Assembly: GCF_028289625.1 (NCBI RefSeq)
Contig: NZ_JANQOM010000039.1
Coordinates: 1 to 64,000, forward strand
Direction of reading: 5' to 3'
Origin: Winogradskyella sp.
GTDB lineage: Bacteria; Bacteroidota; Bacteroidia; Flavobacteriales; Flavobacteriaceae
DNA: 64,000 bases
Positions 36,375 to 44,946 of the stretch are shown piece by piece. Position 1 is the first letter of the stretch, and each line of letters begins with the position of its first letter. The position numbers were made by a program, and so were the translations under genes. The notes below the pieces were generated by a model. That model searched no databases, was not told where the DNA came from, and saw nothing but the letters and a program-made list of their open reading frames with translations.

Positions 36375-36923
36375 ATGGGATTAGGAATCGACATCATAAT
36401 TTTTGTTTCAGCTATCCTCGTAGGGATTTTTATATACTGGCGAGAATCTAATGGAAACGGCGCTTACCGATTTATTAATAAAATAATGAATAGTAAAGAA
36501 CTCCAGATGAGTGCTGATAACCCAAAGGGGTTTATCTATAAGCAACCCTTCATACCTAGATTACTGTTTGTGGTAATTTCTCTTTTGGTCGTTGGATTAA
36601 TTCTTCAATTCTTAACACCAATTAAGGTTTTTTCAAATTTCTATGGCTTATCTGGTTTGGCCACCTTTGCTACAGGAACCATAATCGGAACTTATCTGGC
36701 AAATTTTGTAATCAAATCATCCAAAGTCATTGAAGAAAAAAGTGATTCTATTGGTGATTTGTTAGGTGATGCTGTTGAAAAGGGCAAGGATTTGATTGAA
36801 GACTTAAAGCCAGACACAACCAAGGAAATTAAAGAAACCAAAGAAGACATACAAACAGAACCCGAGCCTGAAGCTGAAAAGAAAAGTGCACGAGACCGAT
36901 TAAAGGATAAGGGTCTGATGTGA
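36375..36923 (+). CDS. Membrane protein with charged cytoplasmic tail, unknown
   Basis: A 182-residue protein with three hydrophobic segments (about 4-20, 60-80 and 90-113), then a charged tail of about 65 residues rich in Lys/Glu (TKEIKETKEDIQTEPEPEAE). The tail could contact the coiled-coil or AAA+ protein of the same block. No family is recognised. The 117 bp that follow hold a palindromic repeat. Confidence 0.7.
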   Translation: MGLGIDIIIFVSAILVGIFIYWRESNGNGAYRFINKIMNSKELQMSADNPKGFIYKQPFIPRLLFVVISLLVVGLILQFLTPIKVFSNFYGLSGLATFATGTIIGTYLANFVIKSSKVIEEKSDSIGDLLGDAVEKGKDLIEDLKPDTTKEIKETKEDIQTEPEPEAEKKSARDRLKDKGLM

Positions 36924-36926
36924 AAA

Positions 36927-37030
36927 TGTCATTACGAGGAATGAAATGACGACGTAATCTTTTTAAATTGAAAATCTAACTATAAACTAAAAGATTGCCA
37001 CATCCCAAAATTTTGGGATTCGCAATGACA
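36927..37030. repeat. REP/MITE-like palindromic element between the two membrane proteins
   Basis: The ends are inverted (TGTCATTACGA at 36927-36937; TCGCAATGACA at 37020-37030), with an inner pair GTAATCTTTT / AAAAGATTGC. It also has a local palindrome CCCAAAATTTTGGG (37003-37016). This is the common Bacteroidota interspersed repeat type with TGTCATTnCGA ends. Confidence 0.7.
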
Positions 37031-37040
37031 ACTAATTACC

Positions 37041-38735
37041 ATGATTAAAAACTATTGGAATAAAGGAGCAAAACAAAAACGAATCGCTGTTATCGTTGGA
37101 ATTTTGCTCGTACTTGCGCTCTTCTTTTTTAGGGACGATTATCAACCTGTCTTACTTTTTCTAAGAAAATATATATTCATAATTCTTGTGAGCCTATTGA
37201 TTTTAATTTTGGGACTCAGAAAATTCAGAAGGACAGCCAGTACTGGCGGACGTTTAGGTATTCTAGGTCTTTTAATCGTATTTTTTGGGCTATTGTATTT
37301 TTTAGGTTGGAACCAAGGGCTCTACGATTATATGAAAACCTATAATGTGTTCAATAATCTCAATAGGGTAGAAATAGATGAACTCCCTTTAACACAAAAT
37401 GAGCGTATACAACCATTGCGAAACATATTTTCAATGGCTAATGAAAGTGTTGGGGAAACTAAAGACGTGTCTTTGCCACATTTAGTACGCATTGGTACAG
37501 AAAATAAATGGACGATGGCCATTCAGCCTAGTGAAAAATATATTATGCAGCGTATCAGTGATAATACAGAGGAGGTATTTTCTGTAAGTAGCACTACGCC
37601 ATTTCCAAGGTTTTCAAATGAAAACCGTGTCGATATTACGTTTTCAATAGGCGAATCACTCATGTTTAGCAGAAACACCTACAATGCAGTGGTACAGCGT
37701 TTTAATCCTTGGATGTTATTTAATTATGAACCAAGCGATACCTTTTACATGAAAAATGATGAAGGCGTATGGGTGCAAGTGGTGAGTTTAATAAAGTGGA
37801 AAGGCTTTTTCTTTCCATATCCAACGTTTGGTGGTGTGATGATTATTGATAATGGTGATCATAATTTTAATGACTATTTAGAACGTATAACCATTGGAAA
37901 GGGAACGTTTATAAATCCTGATGAAGTAAAAAACTATAAATTTTTAACCAAGCAAAATACATTATCTGAAAAAGTATCTCAACTACAGGCAGAGTCTTTA
38001 AAATTTTTAGGAGGTTTTAGTGATCCTTTACCTTGGAATATGGAAACTGCGGTTAAAATACCTTTGATGCCTAAGGACCAAAACCAACAACCTTATGTAA
38101 CGGATTTTGATTTTGCCGGAAGTAATTCGGATGCCTACAGCGGATTATATCATTGGTTTGGTTTAGAACCTGTTGGTGATGAGCGAACAAGTCTAAGTTA
38201 TAGTGTTTTCGTACCCGCTGATGGTACGGACAGGTTATATTATTATGACCATGCTACGAAGAAACAAGGCTATGCTGGCGTTTCTGCCATGCCATTAAAG
38301 GTTAAGGAATCTAGAAAAGAATACGATTGGAATGCCAGCACACCAGTAGAATTTAGGCCTTACATTAAAGATATAGCAGGTAGAAAACGTATGTTTTTTC
38401 TAGGCACTATTTCTTCTATAAGCGCCCAGAACGCACAACAGTTTGATGGTGCTGCTACGCCAGATTTGGTCTTGATAGATAGTGAGTATCGAGATGTGGT
38501 TTGGATAGATGTGAAGCATCCTAGCACTTGGGACGAGAACGTTTATAGTCAGTTAAACGAAGCTTGGAGATCAGAAGAAGGCATTGGTTATTACTATAAT
38601 GAAACACCAAAAGACGAGGATATGATTGAGCAAGCCATAGACTCCTTAAAAACAATTCCTAAAGTAGATGATAATACCAAACAAATCGAGGCACTACAGC
38701 GTCAGATCGATTCTTTAAAGGCCATTAAGAATTAA
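37041..38735 (+). CDS. Large membrane-anchored protein, unknown
   Basis: A 564-residue protein with three N-terminal hydrophobic segments (about 18-34, 45-60, 75-93), then a soluble ~460-residue domain without recognised motif, and a C-terminal coiled-coil-like tail (IEALQRQIDSLKAIKN). The soluble part begins after residue ~105 and is beta-rich. It may lie in the periplasm or cytoplasm; topology is unclear. It is the last gene of the AAA+/coiled-coil block, three bases before the lipoprotein gene. Confidence 0.7.
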   Translation: MIKNYWNKGAKQKRIAVIVGILLVLALFFFRDDYQPVLLFLRKYIFIILVSLLILILGLRKFRRTASTGGRLGILGLLIVFFGLLYFLGWNQGLYDYMKTYNVFNNLNRVEIDELPLTQNERIQPLRNIFSMANESVGETKDVSLPHLVRIGTENKWTMAIQPSEKYIMQRISDNTEEVFSVSSTTPFPRFSNENRVDITFSIGESLMFSRNTYNAVVQRFNPWMLFNYEPSDTFYMKNDEGVWVQVVSLIKWKGFFFPYPTFGGVMIIDNGDHNFNDYLERITIGKGTFINPDEVKNYKFLTKQNTLSEKVSQLQAESLKFLGGFSDPLPWNMETAVKIPLMPKDQNQQPYVTDFDFAGSNSDAYSGLYHWFGLEPVGDERTSLSYSVFVPADGTDRLYYYDHATKKQGYAGVSAMPLKVKESRKEYDWNASTPVEFRPYIKDIAGRKRMFFLGTISSISAQNAQQFDGAATPDLVLIDSEYRDVVWIDVKHPSTWDENVYSQLNEAWRSEEGIGYYYNETPKDEDMIEQAIDSLKTIPKVDDNTKQIEALQRQIDSLKAIKN

Positions 38736-38738
38736 TCC

Positions 38739-39236
38739 ATGAAAAAGGGCTACAGCTATTTTTTTGCAATTTTGTTTGTAATAATGTCTTGTTCTTCAGA
38801 AAAATTCGATCTACCTCAAAATGCCATGGAATTACTAACAAGTAATTCATCAAAGACTTGGAAATTGGCCAAACGGTATAATGATAATTATCGTATGAAT
38901 ATGGGTGACTGTTTTCTTTCTTATAGAGTAACCTATAATTCTAATGGAATGACTACAGATAATAACTCTAAAAATAGAGATTGTGGTGAATCTATGGAAG
39001 CTAATTGGTCCTTCTATACCAATGATAAAGGTGCTTATATTAAGTGGAAAGGCGAAAAGGTAAAGACATTATTAAATCAAGAGAATGATTATAAGTTCTT
39101 TAAGATTAAGGCACTTTCGGATACACTTTTAATAATTAGTTTTAAGCATAAGCAGTTCGGCAATACCGAACGTACTATTTTAGATCATCTGGTGCCAGAG
39201 CATATAGAAGTAAAGGATAGAAACTATCATAATTAG
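38739..39236 (+). CDS. Small lipoprotein (lipocalin-like)
   Basis: A 165-residue lipoprotein with lipobox VIMSC (Cys about 18). The mature part begins with a SKTWKLAKRY segment and continues with alternating strands (FLSYRVTYNSNG, ANWSFYTND, IKWKG), a pattern seen in the lipocalin-like small lipoproteins of Bacteroidota. Two further Cys (near 60 and 83) may form a disulfide. Location: outer membrane or periplasm. It directly follows the large membrane protein and may be co-transcribed with it. Confidence 0.75.
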   Translation: MKKGYSYFFAILFVIMSCSSEKFDLPQNAMELLTSNSSKTWKLAKRYNDNYRMNMGDCFLSYRVTYNSNGMTTDNNSKNRDCGESMEANWSFYTNDKGAYIKWKGEKVKTLLNQENDYKFFKIKALSDTLLIISFKHKQFGNTERTILDHLVPEHIEVKDRNYHN

Positions 39237-39248
39237 TTTTGTTTTAAG

Positions 39249-39962
39249 TTGTCTTTATACGAAATCATAAAAATTTCTGAACAGAAAATTAAACTTGACT
39301 TTGAACTTTTTCATTGTGATGATATTGGACTTTATGTAATTGGTAAATACCCAAGATTCAAGTATGGTGATTTTTCTAATTCTGAAAACTTCAATTGGAA
39401 GTTTCACACCATTGCGACCATAAGACTTACCATTTTAAATCTCATTAATAGAAACATTGTTGAGATTTATCAAGTTCAGAAAGTCCATAGATACATTTTC
39501 GGTTTAATTGAAAAGGAAGCTACAGATTATTATTTTAAAGTTGTAGATCTTCACTTGGATAAGGATTGGTTTTCTGTATTGGTACATGATGCCATTAACG
39601 AAGTTAATCGATCAAAAAATCCAAATCTTTATAAATACATTAAATTAATTTTCGATGAGATCATTTTTTCACATAGTGACTATAGAGATCCTTCGAGAGC
39701 TTTTATAATCCAAATATTAAGGAAGTATTCCAATCTATTCGAATGGATAGAATTAATCAAAAAGAAGAAATTTTTTAAGCTATTAGATGACTATGAGGTC
39801 AAGGTAGAAGAGATTTATATTCCTAGAATTAATATGCAGCATAAATCTTTAACTGCTTTAGATAGTAGGCTTTATCATAATCATCGAGATTATTCGGATT
39901 TCTATCATAGTTTAGAATCTGCAATATCTAGAGATCTCGAAAGACGAAAAAGAAAGAATTAA
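39249..39962 (+). CDS. Hypothetical protein
   Basis: A 237-residue, strongly charged, predicted mostly helical protein with no signal peptide, membrane segment or recognised domain. The only start in front of the conserved-looking frame is TTG (39249), 12 bases after the stop of the lipoprotein gene, so it is probably the distal gene of that transcript. A basic C-terminus (SRDLERRKRKN) ends it. Confidence that it is expressed is moderate. Confidence 0.6.
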   Translation: MSLYEIIKISEQKIKLDFELFHCDDIGLYVIGKYPRFKYGDFSNSENFNWKFHTIATIRLTILNLINRNIVEIYQVQKVHRYIFGLIEKEATDYYFKVVDLHLDKDWFSVLVHDAINEVNRSKNPNLYKYIKLIFDEIIFSHSDYRDPSRAFIIQILRKYSNLFEWIELIKKKKFFKLLDDYEVKVEEIYIPRINMQHKSLTALDSRLYHNHRDYSDFYHSLESAISRDLERRKRKN

Positions 39963-40162
39963 TCATAACTAGTTCTTTTAACTTATAATTACTTTCAGGG
40001 TATTAAAGCGTTTAAGTATTCAAAATCATAAATTTACGTTAATATTTCCTAGCACAGTTTTTGTAAAATTTGTTTAACGTTTATTTTTATTGTCTAATAT
40101 TTTAACATAAATCATTAAACAAAAAAAATAATACACACTAAAAATTTAACGTAAAAACTAAA

Positions 40163-40675
40163 ATGAAACAAGACGAAAACACATTAACAGTTTATTCTAC
40201 AGATCCTATTACTGAAGCTGAAGTTGTAGCGGCACAGAAAGCTTGGGGTGAAGGTATAGTTCATATCGGAAAAGTGTTCACTGATGGCGGTGACTACGAA
40301 AAAGCGGCATCCGACCATATTCAAAATCATTATGCTTATGATTTGGGTATGGTGCTTTTTAAACCAACCCTAGCATCTGAAGATCAGTTTAGAGGTACCT
40401 TCGATGCGGCTTTGTCTTATTTTATTGGAGGAAATGAAACGTACCCTGAGGATGGTGGATTCGCCATAAAGCCTTGGACGAATGTACGTTGGAAAAATAT
40501 AGGCATCATTAATGGCGGGACTAATATGGCTGTGGCTATGGGTAACTATTTCTTTACAACTACTGATGGTGATGAAGTTAAAGTAGAATACACATTGGGA
40601 TATGTAAAAGATCGAGAAGGCAAATTGCGAATTGTTGTTCACAAGTCATCTTTACCATATAATCCCAATAATTAA
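40163..40675 (+). CDS. NTF2/SnoaL-like small protein, unknown role
   Basis: A 170-residue soluble protein. The helix-strand order and the motif YSTDPITEAEVVAAQKAW, then VRWKNIGIINGGTNMAVAMGNYFFT and VEYTLGYVKDREGKLRIVVHKSSLPY, fit an NTF2-like (alpha+beta barrel) fold. In flavobacterial annotations such proteins are sometimes labelled phosphoribosyl-AMP cyclohydrolase, but no such catalytic motif is present here and I do not use that name. It precedes the SulP transporter by 129 bp, with a terminator-like hairpin between. Confidence 0.7.
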   Translation: MKQDENTLTVYSTDPITEAEVVAAQKAWGEGIVHIGKVFTDGGDYEKAASDHIQNHYAYDLGMVLFKPTLASEDQFRGTFDAALSYFIGGNETYPEDGGFAIKPWTNVRWKNIGIINGGTNMAVAMGNYFFTTTDGDEVKVEYTLGYVKDREGKLRIVVHKSSLPYNPNN

Positions 40676-40703
40676 AATGTCACTCATTTTTTCTTAAGAT
40701 AAT

Positions 40704-40780
40704 AAACCTTTCAGGTTAGAACATTATACAATCTGCTAAGTGTATTAAAAGTTCTATTTTACCTGAGAGGTTTTGTTTTT
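40704..40780 (+). terminator. Rho-independent terminator between the NTF2-like gene and SulP gene
   Basis: AAACCTTTCAGGT pairs with ACCTGAGAGGTTT (one G-U pair) across a long loop that contains a further AGAAC/GTTCT pairing, and T-rich sequence follows. It suggests that the SulP gene has its own promoter or depends on read-through. Confidence 0.65.
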
Positions 40781-40804
40781 TATTTCACTAACTAATTCAT
40801 ATTT

Positions 40805-42460
40805 ATGTTTTCAAAATTCTACGATTTTAAATATTTGAAGGGTGACTTAACAGGTGGTTTGGTTGCTGGTGTTGTAGCCTTACCATTGGCTTTGGCTTTT
40901 GGTGTACAATCAGGTCTTGGTGCTATTGCAGGTTTATACGGAGCTATAGCTGTTGGGATATTTGCGGCTATTTTTGGTGGTACGGCAACTCAAGCCAGTG
41001 GTCCTACAGGTCCGATGACTGTGGTTTCTGCCGCACTAGTTGCTGCAGCCATTGAACTTACAGGAAGTTTGGAAGCAGCCTTGCCTATTATTATTCTAAC
41101 GTTTTTACTTGGTGGAATTTTTCAGATTGTTTTTGGTCTAATTAATATTGCAGGCTACGTTAAATACTTTCCGTATCCTGTGGTTTCTGGTTTTATGAGT
41201 GGTGTAGGTTTGATTATTGTTATTTTACAAATATTTCCGTTCGTTGGTCTAGATTCCGCAAAATCAACTTGGTTGGTTATTCAGGATTTACCACGTTTAT
41301 TTTCGGATTTCAATTGGCAAGCACTTGCCTTGGGAGCTTTAACCGTTCTGATATATTATGTGTTTCCATATATAACTAAAGTGATTCCTAGTGCATTAGT
41401 GGCCTTAATCGTCGCTTCAATTGTTGGCTATTTTCTTAAATGGGATGTGCCGATTATTGGTGATATTCCATCAGGACTACCTTCTTTACAATTGGATGGA
41501 ATTTTTTCAATAGACGCAAGTGCCTATATGCTTATAGGTGAATATGCAACGGTATTAGCGATTTTAGGCTCCATTGATTCTTTGTTAACTTCTGTCATTG
41601 CTGATAATATGACCAAAACTAAACATAATAGTAATAAGGAGTTGATCGGTCAGGGAATAGGAAACTCCATTGCTGCAATTTTTGGTGGTATTCCAGGTGC
41701 AGGTGCCACAAAAGGTACTGTTGTTAATATTAATGCTGGAGGTCGTACACGTCTTTCAGGAACTATTCATGGCTTATTTCTGTTGGCAGTTCTGTTGGGC
41801 TTAGGTAAACTTGCAGGTTATATTCCTTTATCCGTACTAGCAGGCTTGTTAATTCCCATCGGTTTTAAAATAATTGATACCAAAGGCCTAAAACATTTAT
41901 TGATAGTTCCTAGAGCTGATGCTATCGTTCTTATTTTAGTACTACTAGTGACCACATTTGGCAGTTTAATACAAGCAGTTGGCATGGGCTTATTATTGGC
42001 TTGTTTATTGTTTATGAAACAAGTAGGCGACATTGGCGAAAAAGGTATGGAAGTGGGGACCTTAGCTGGTTTTGATGGTGAGAAACCTTGGCAAGATGAA
42101 GTTGAATTTTATAACAAATACAAGGACAAAGTATATATAAAGCATCTGTATGGTCCTTTGTTTTTTGGTTTTACGTCTCATTTTCAAGAGGAAATAAAGA
42201 ATATACCTGAAGGTGTAAAAGCATTGATAATCCGTATGGACCGTGTACCTTATGTTGATCAATCCGGATTATATGCCTTGGAGAATGCCGTATTGGATTT
42301 AGAGCAAAGCGGAATATGTGTTTTACTCACTGCTTTACAAGAACAGCCTAAGGATAAGTTGGTGTCTATAGATATAGTTCCCGATTTAATTTCCGAAGAA
42401 CATATTTTTGAAAATATTAATGATGCGTTTGATTACTTAAAAGCTGAATTCAAACTCTAA
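40805..42460 (+). CDS. SulP family inorganic anion transporter (STAS domain)
   Basis: A 551-residue membrane protein. The transport part has about 10-12 hydrophobic segments with the SulP signature GDLTGGLVAGVVALPLALAFG near the N-terminus, and QASGPTGPMTVV around residues 60-75. A C-terminal STAS domain (about 440-551, with IIRMDRVPYVDQSGLYALEN) regulates the carrier. SulP proteins move sulfate, bicarbonate or other anions; sodium-bicarbonate import is common in marine bacteria but cannot be read here. Its 3' end overlaps the convergent GNAT gene by 11 bp. Confidence 0.92.
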   Translation: MFSKFYDFKYLKGDLTGGLVAGVVALPLALAFGVQSGLGAIAGLYGAIAVGIFAAIFGGTATQASGPTGPMTVVSAALVAAAIELTGSLEAALPIIILTFLLGGIFQIVFGLINIAGYVKYFPYPVVSGFMSGVGLIIVILQIFPFVGLDSAKSTWLVIQDLPRLFSDFNWQALALGALTVLIYYVFPYITKVIPSALVALIVASIVGYFLKWDVPIIGDIPSGLPSLQLDGIFSIDASAYMLIGEYATVLAILGSIDSLLTSVIADNMTKTKHNSNKELIGQGIGNSIAAIFGGIPGAGATKGTVVNINAGGRTRLSGTIHGLFLLAVLLGLGKLAGYIPLSVLAGLLIPIGFKIIDTKGLKHLLIVPRADAIVLILVLLVTTFGSLIQAVGMGLLLACLLFMKQVGDIGEKGMEVGTLAGFDGEKPWQDEVEFYNKYKDKVYIKHLYGPLFFGFTSHFQEEIKNIPEGVKALIIRMDRVPYVDQSGLYALENAVLDLEQSGICVLLTALQEQPKDKLVSIDIVPDLISEEHIFENINDAFDYLKAEFKL

Positions 42461-42920
42461 ACTGCAACAACATTTTTATATCAGAACGTTTGTAGGGACT
42501 ATCCTTTTCGAGTTCTAGTTCTTTAAAGCCATATTTTCTGTATAAGTAAATGGCGTTTTCTAGTTTCGTATTAGAGTAGAGCATAAGGGCTTTTAACTTT
42601 TTGGTTTTGGCAAAATCTATACAATGTCGTAATAATTGCTGACCAATCTTTTGCCCACGCTCTTTAGGGGATACTGCCATTTTGGTGAGTTCTAAGATAG
42701 CTTCTTGTTTAGTTGGCATCAGTGCTACGGTACCTACGACTTTTTCATTTTTTAGCGCAAAGAAAATAAAGCCTCCTTTATTGATAATGTAGATATCGGG
42801 TTTACTCAGTACTTCTTCATCAAATGGCTCAACATAAAAAAAGGTTTTGAGCCATTCTATATTTAAATCGTAAAAGTACTTGGCATGTGCGTTGCTATAA
42901 TCAATAATTTTAATTGCCAT
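42450..42920 (-). CDS. GNAT family N-acetyltransferase
   Basis: A 156-residue GNAT protein. The acetyl-CoA-binding motif A is ELTKMAVSPKERGQKIGQQLLRH with the Q/RxxGxG loop RGQKIG, and the last region has YLYRKYGFKELEL, typical of the C-terminal strand. Substrate is unknown. Its start overlaps by 11 bp the 3' end of the hutG gene on the same strand, so the two are probably co-transcribed. Confidence 0.9.
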   Translation of the reverse strand: MAIKIIDYSNAHAKYFYDLNIEWLKTFFYVEPFDEEVLSKPDIYIINKGGFIFFALKNEKVVGTVALMPTKQEAILELTKMAVSPKERGQKIGQQLLRHCIDFAKTKKLKALMLYSNTKLENAIYLYRKYGFKELELEKDSPYKRSDIKMLLQFRV

Positions 42921-43923
42921 TTGCTCTGATAAAATCAGTGATTAAATAGGTGATGAGTTTACCTACTTTATACTGTGATTTTTTTCTTGGTGCTGCTTCA
43001 CAAATATGCAAATAAGCCGATTTTTTATGTTTCCCAAAATAATGTACAAATTGTCTAGCTTGCTTTGTATTGAAACCACTCGGTGTTTCAGCACTACTTG
43101 GAATATTTTCTATGGCATCACAATCGATTTCTATCCCAAAAAACTTTCCCGAAATATGATCAGTAGCCCTTTCCATTTCAGAATTAAAATCAAGTTCTTT
43201 ACTAATCTCAAGAGCCTCGTAAGTGTTGTATTTAATGTTCTTAATCTTCTTTAGGGTTTTAAATAATTTTTCTGATGTATAGTTTTCGTGCAATCCAAAA
43301 ATGAAATAATTCTTCAAGAAGCCTTCCGCATAAGCGTAACTAAAACCATTGCCACTATGTCTGCCTTCCTCAGGTCTAAAGTCAGTGTGGGCATCAAAAT
43401 TGACAACATTCACCTTGTCATTTTTAGCAAGAGCTAAGCCTTTAATATTTCCATAGGCATTATTGTGACCTCCACCAATAATGATAGGGGTTTTACCTGC
43501 CTTAATAATTGACGATACAAGGTAAGTCACATCCTTATCTATAGCTTCTACCAGTTGTCGTGCTTTTGATATTGATTTTTTATTGGGTTCTTGGCTCAGC
43601 TTATCCCAATCACTAGTGTAATCTAAATATCCGAGAATTAAAACGCGTTTAGCCTTTGAAAAAGGATTACTCTGGATATTTAACAAAAATTTTTTTACAA
43701 CAGACCAAGCTTTGTAAGTTCCTGTTTTTCCGTGGTTTGCGTAGACTCCAATATCTTCACAGATACCAAAAATTACGTACTCAACATCTAAATTGACAAT
43801 GTCATCGTATATGTTAGTGAGTTTAGGTATTAACCGAACATGTTCTCCAAATTTTGATTCTCCTTTACGACGCTTTAAAAGTGTATCGCGATCTTTTGAA
43901 GTGAATAATACGAGATTCTTCAT
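42910..43923 (-). CDS. hutG: Formimidoylglutamase (arginase family)
   Basis: A 337-residue member of the arginase/agmatinase fold. The manganese ligands are in IIGGGHNNAYGN (His), NFDAHTDFR (Asp, His, Asp) and FGIEIDCDAIEN (two Asp), followed by SSAETPSGF. The presence of hutI just downstream on the same strand makes formimidoylglutamase, the last step of histidine breakdown, the best choice; another arginase-type amidine hydrolase is possible. The gene is separated from hutI by a + strand coiled-coil gene. Confidence 0.85.
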   Translation of the reverse strand: MKNLVLFTSKDRDTLLKRRKGESKFGEHVRLIPKLTNIYDDIVNLDVEYVIFGICEDIGVYANHGKTGTYKAWSVVKKFLLNIQSNPFSKAKRVLILGYLDYTSDWDKLSQEPNKKSISKARQLVEAIDKDVTYLVSSIIKAGKTPIIIGGGHNNAYGNIKGLALAKNDKVNVVNFDAHTDFRPEEGRHSGNGFSYAYAEGFLKNYFIFGLHENYTSEKLFKTLKKIKNIKYNTYEALEISKELDFNSEMERATDHISGKFFGIEIDCDAIENIPSSAETPSGFNTKQARQFVHYFGKHKKSAYLHICEAAPRKKSQYKVGKLITYLITDFIRANGN

Positions 43924-44033
43924 TTGGATTTTAATTAAAAGATTAAAATAAAAATATAGCTTTATTTAAACAATAATAATGTTTTAATTTAATTTAAAAA
44001 CAAGAATTGACAATAACTTAAATACTAAAAATT

Positions 44034-44921
44034 ATGGAAGGTTCACAAAAATCAAATACAGGTCTTAAAATAGGATTAGGGATGCTTTTGGTCCTTTTTT
44101 TAGCAACTGCATTTTATGCATCAAAACTGTATTCTGACAGTAAAGAGCAAGAAAAAGAGTTGATTTCAGAGAAGCAATTAGTGATGAATGATCTCAATAA
44201 CATGGCAAAGCAATATGATCAAGCTATTGCCGAAAGTGAAATTAAAGATCAGGATTTAGTCGCTGCCAGAGAACGCATTCAGGGTCTAATGGATTCTTTA
44301 AAGGTTTCCCAAAACAGTGTCAATAGCTTATTTAGATATAAGAAAAAATTCTTGGCCTTACAGGAAGAAATGGATGAGTTGCTTGCGGAAAATGACCGTT
44401 TAAAGGTAGAAAACGAATATTTGGCGACGTCGTTGGATAGTACTCAAGTGCAGTTGGCCGAACGTACGGTTTTTACAGATTCCTTATTGGTGCAAAATAC
44501 CGAATTGGCAAATGTTGTTGAGGATGCAGCAGCATTACAAACTGTTGGGTTAATTGGTATGGGTGTACTTGAAAGAAGTAGTGGAAAACAAGTGCCTATG
44601 GAACGTGCGCGTAGAACTGATAAGATTAAGGTCTGCTTCACCGTAGCTAAAAATACCTTAACAGAGGCTGGTGATAAAGAGTTATATATTCAAGTAATTG
44701 ATCCTAAGAACAATGTTTTAGGGTCTAATAATCAAGTTCAGTTTGAAGATCAGGTGTTGAACTACAGTTTGATAAGCCGATTTAACTATGAGAATAGAAA
44801 CTTGAATATCTGCGAGTATGTTTCAAAGCCAAGTGATTCTAAATTTGAAAAAGGACGCTATCAAGTAAGTGTATTTAACGATAAAGAGATGATTTCTTCA
44901 TCAGAGTTTGTTCTGAAATAA
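44034..44921 (+). CDS. Membrane-anchored coiled-coil protein, unknown
   Basis: A 295-residue protein with an N-terminal anchor (about residues 11-31) and a long coiled coil (about 35-165, rich in Glu, Leu and Lys), followed by a C-terminal beta-rich domain (about 200-295, ending SEFVLK). Similar proteins occur in Bacteroidota but no function is known to me. It is the only + strand gene between hutG and hutI. A strong terminator follows and overlaps the end of hutI. Confidence 0.75.
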   Translation: MEGSQKSNTGLKIGLGMLLVLFLATAFYASKLYSDSKEQEKELISEKQLVMNDLNNMAKQYDQAIAESEIKDQDLVAARERIQGLMDSLKVSQNSVNSLFRYKKKFLALQEEMDELLAENDRLKVENEYLATSLDSTQVQLAERTVFTDSLLVQNTELANVVEDAAALQTVGLIGMGVLERSSGKQVPMERARRTDKIKVCFTVAKNTLTEAGDKELYIQVIDPKNNVLGSNNQVQFEDQVLNYSLISRFNYENRNLNICEYVSKPSDSKFEKGRYQVSVFNDKEMISSSEFVLK

Positions 44922-44946
44922 GAAATTTCTATTTGATTAATAGCTA

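Noticed and set aside
40163-40675. Phosphoribosyl-AMP cyclohydrolase label for the NTF2-like protein.
   Set aside because: The metal-binding Cys/His motifs of HisI are not present; the fold signature is NTF2-like.
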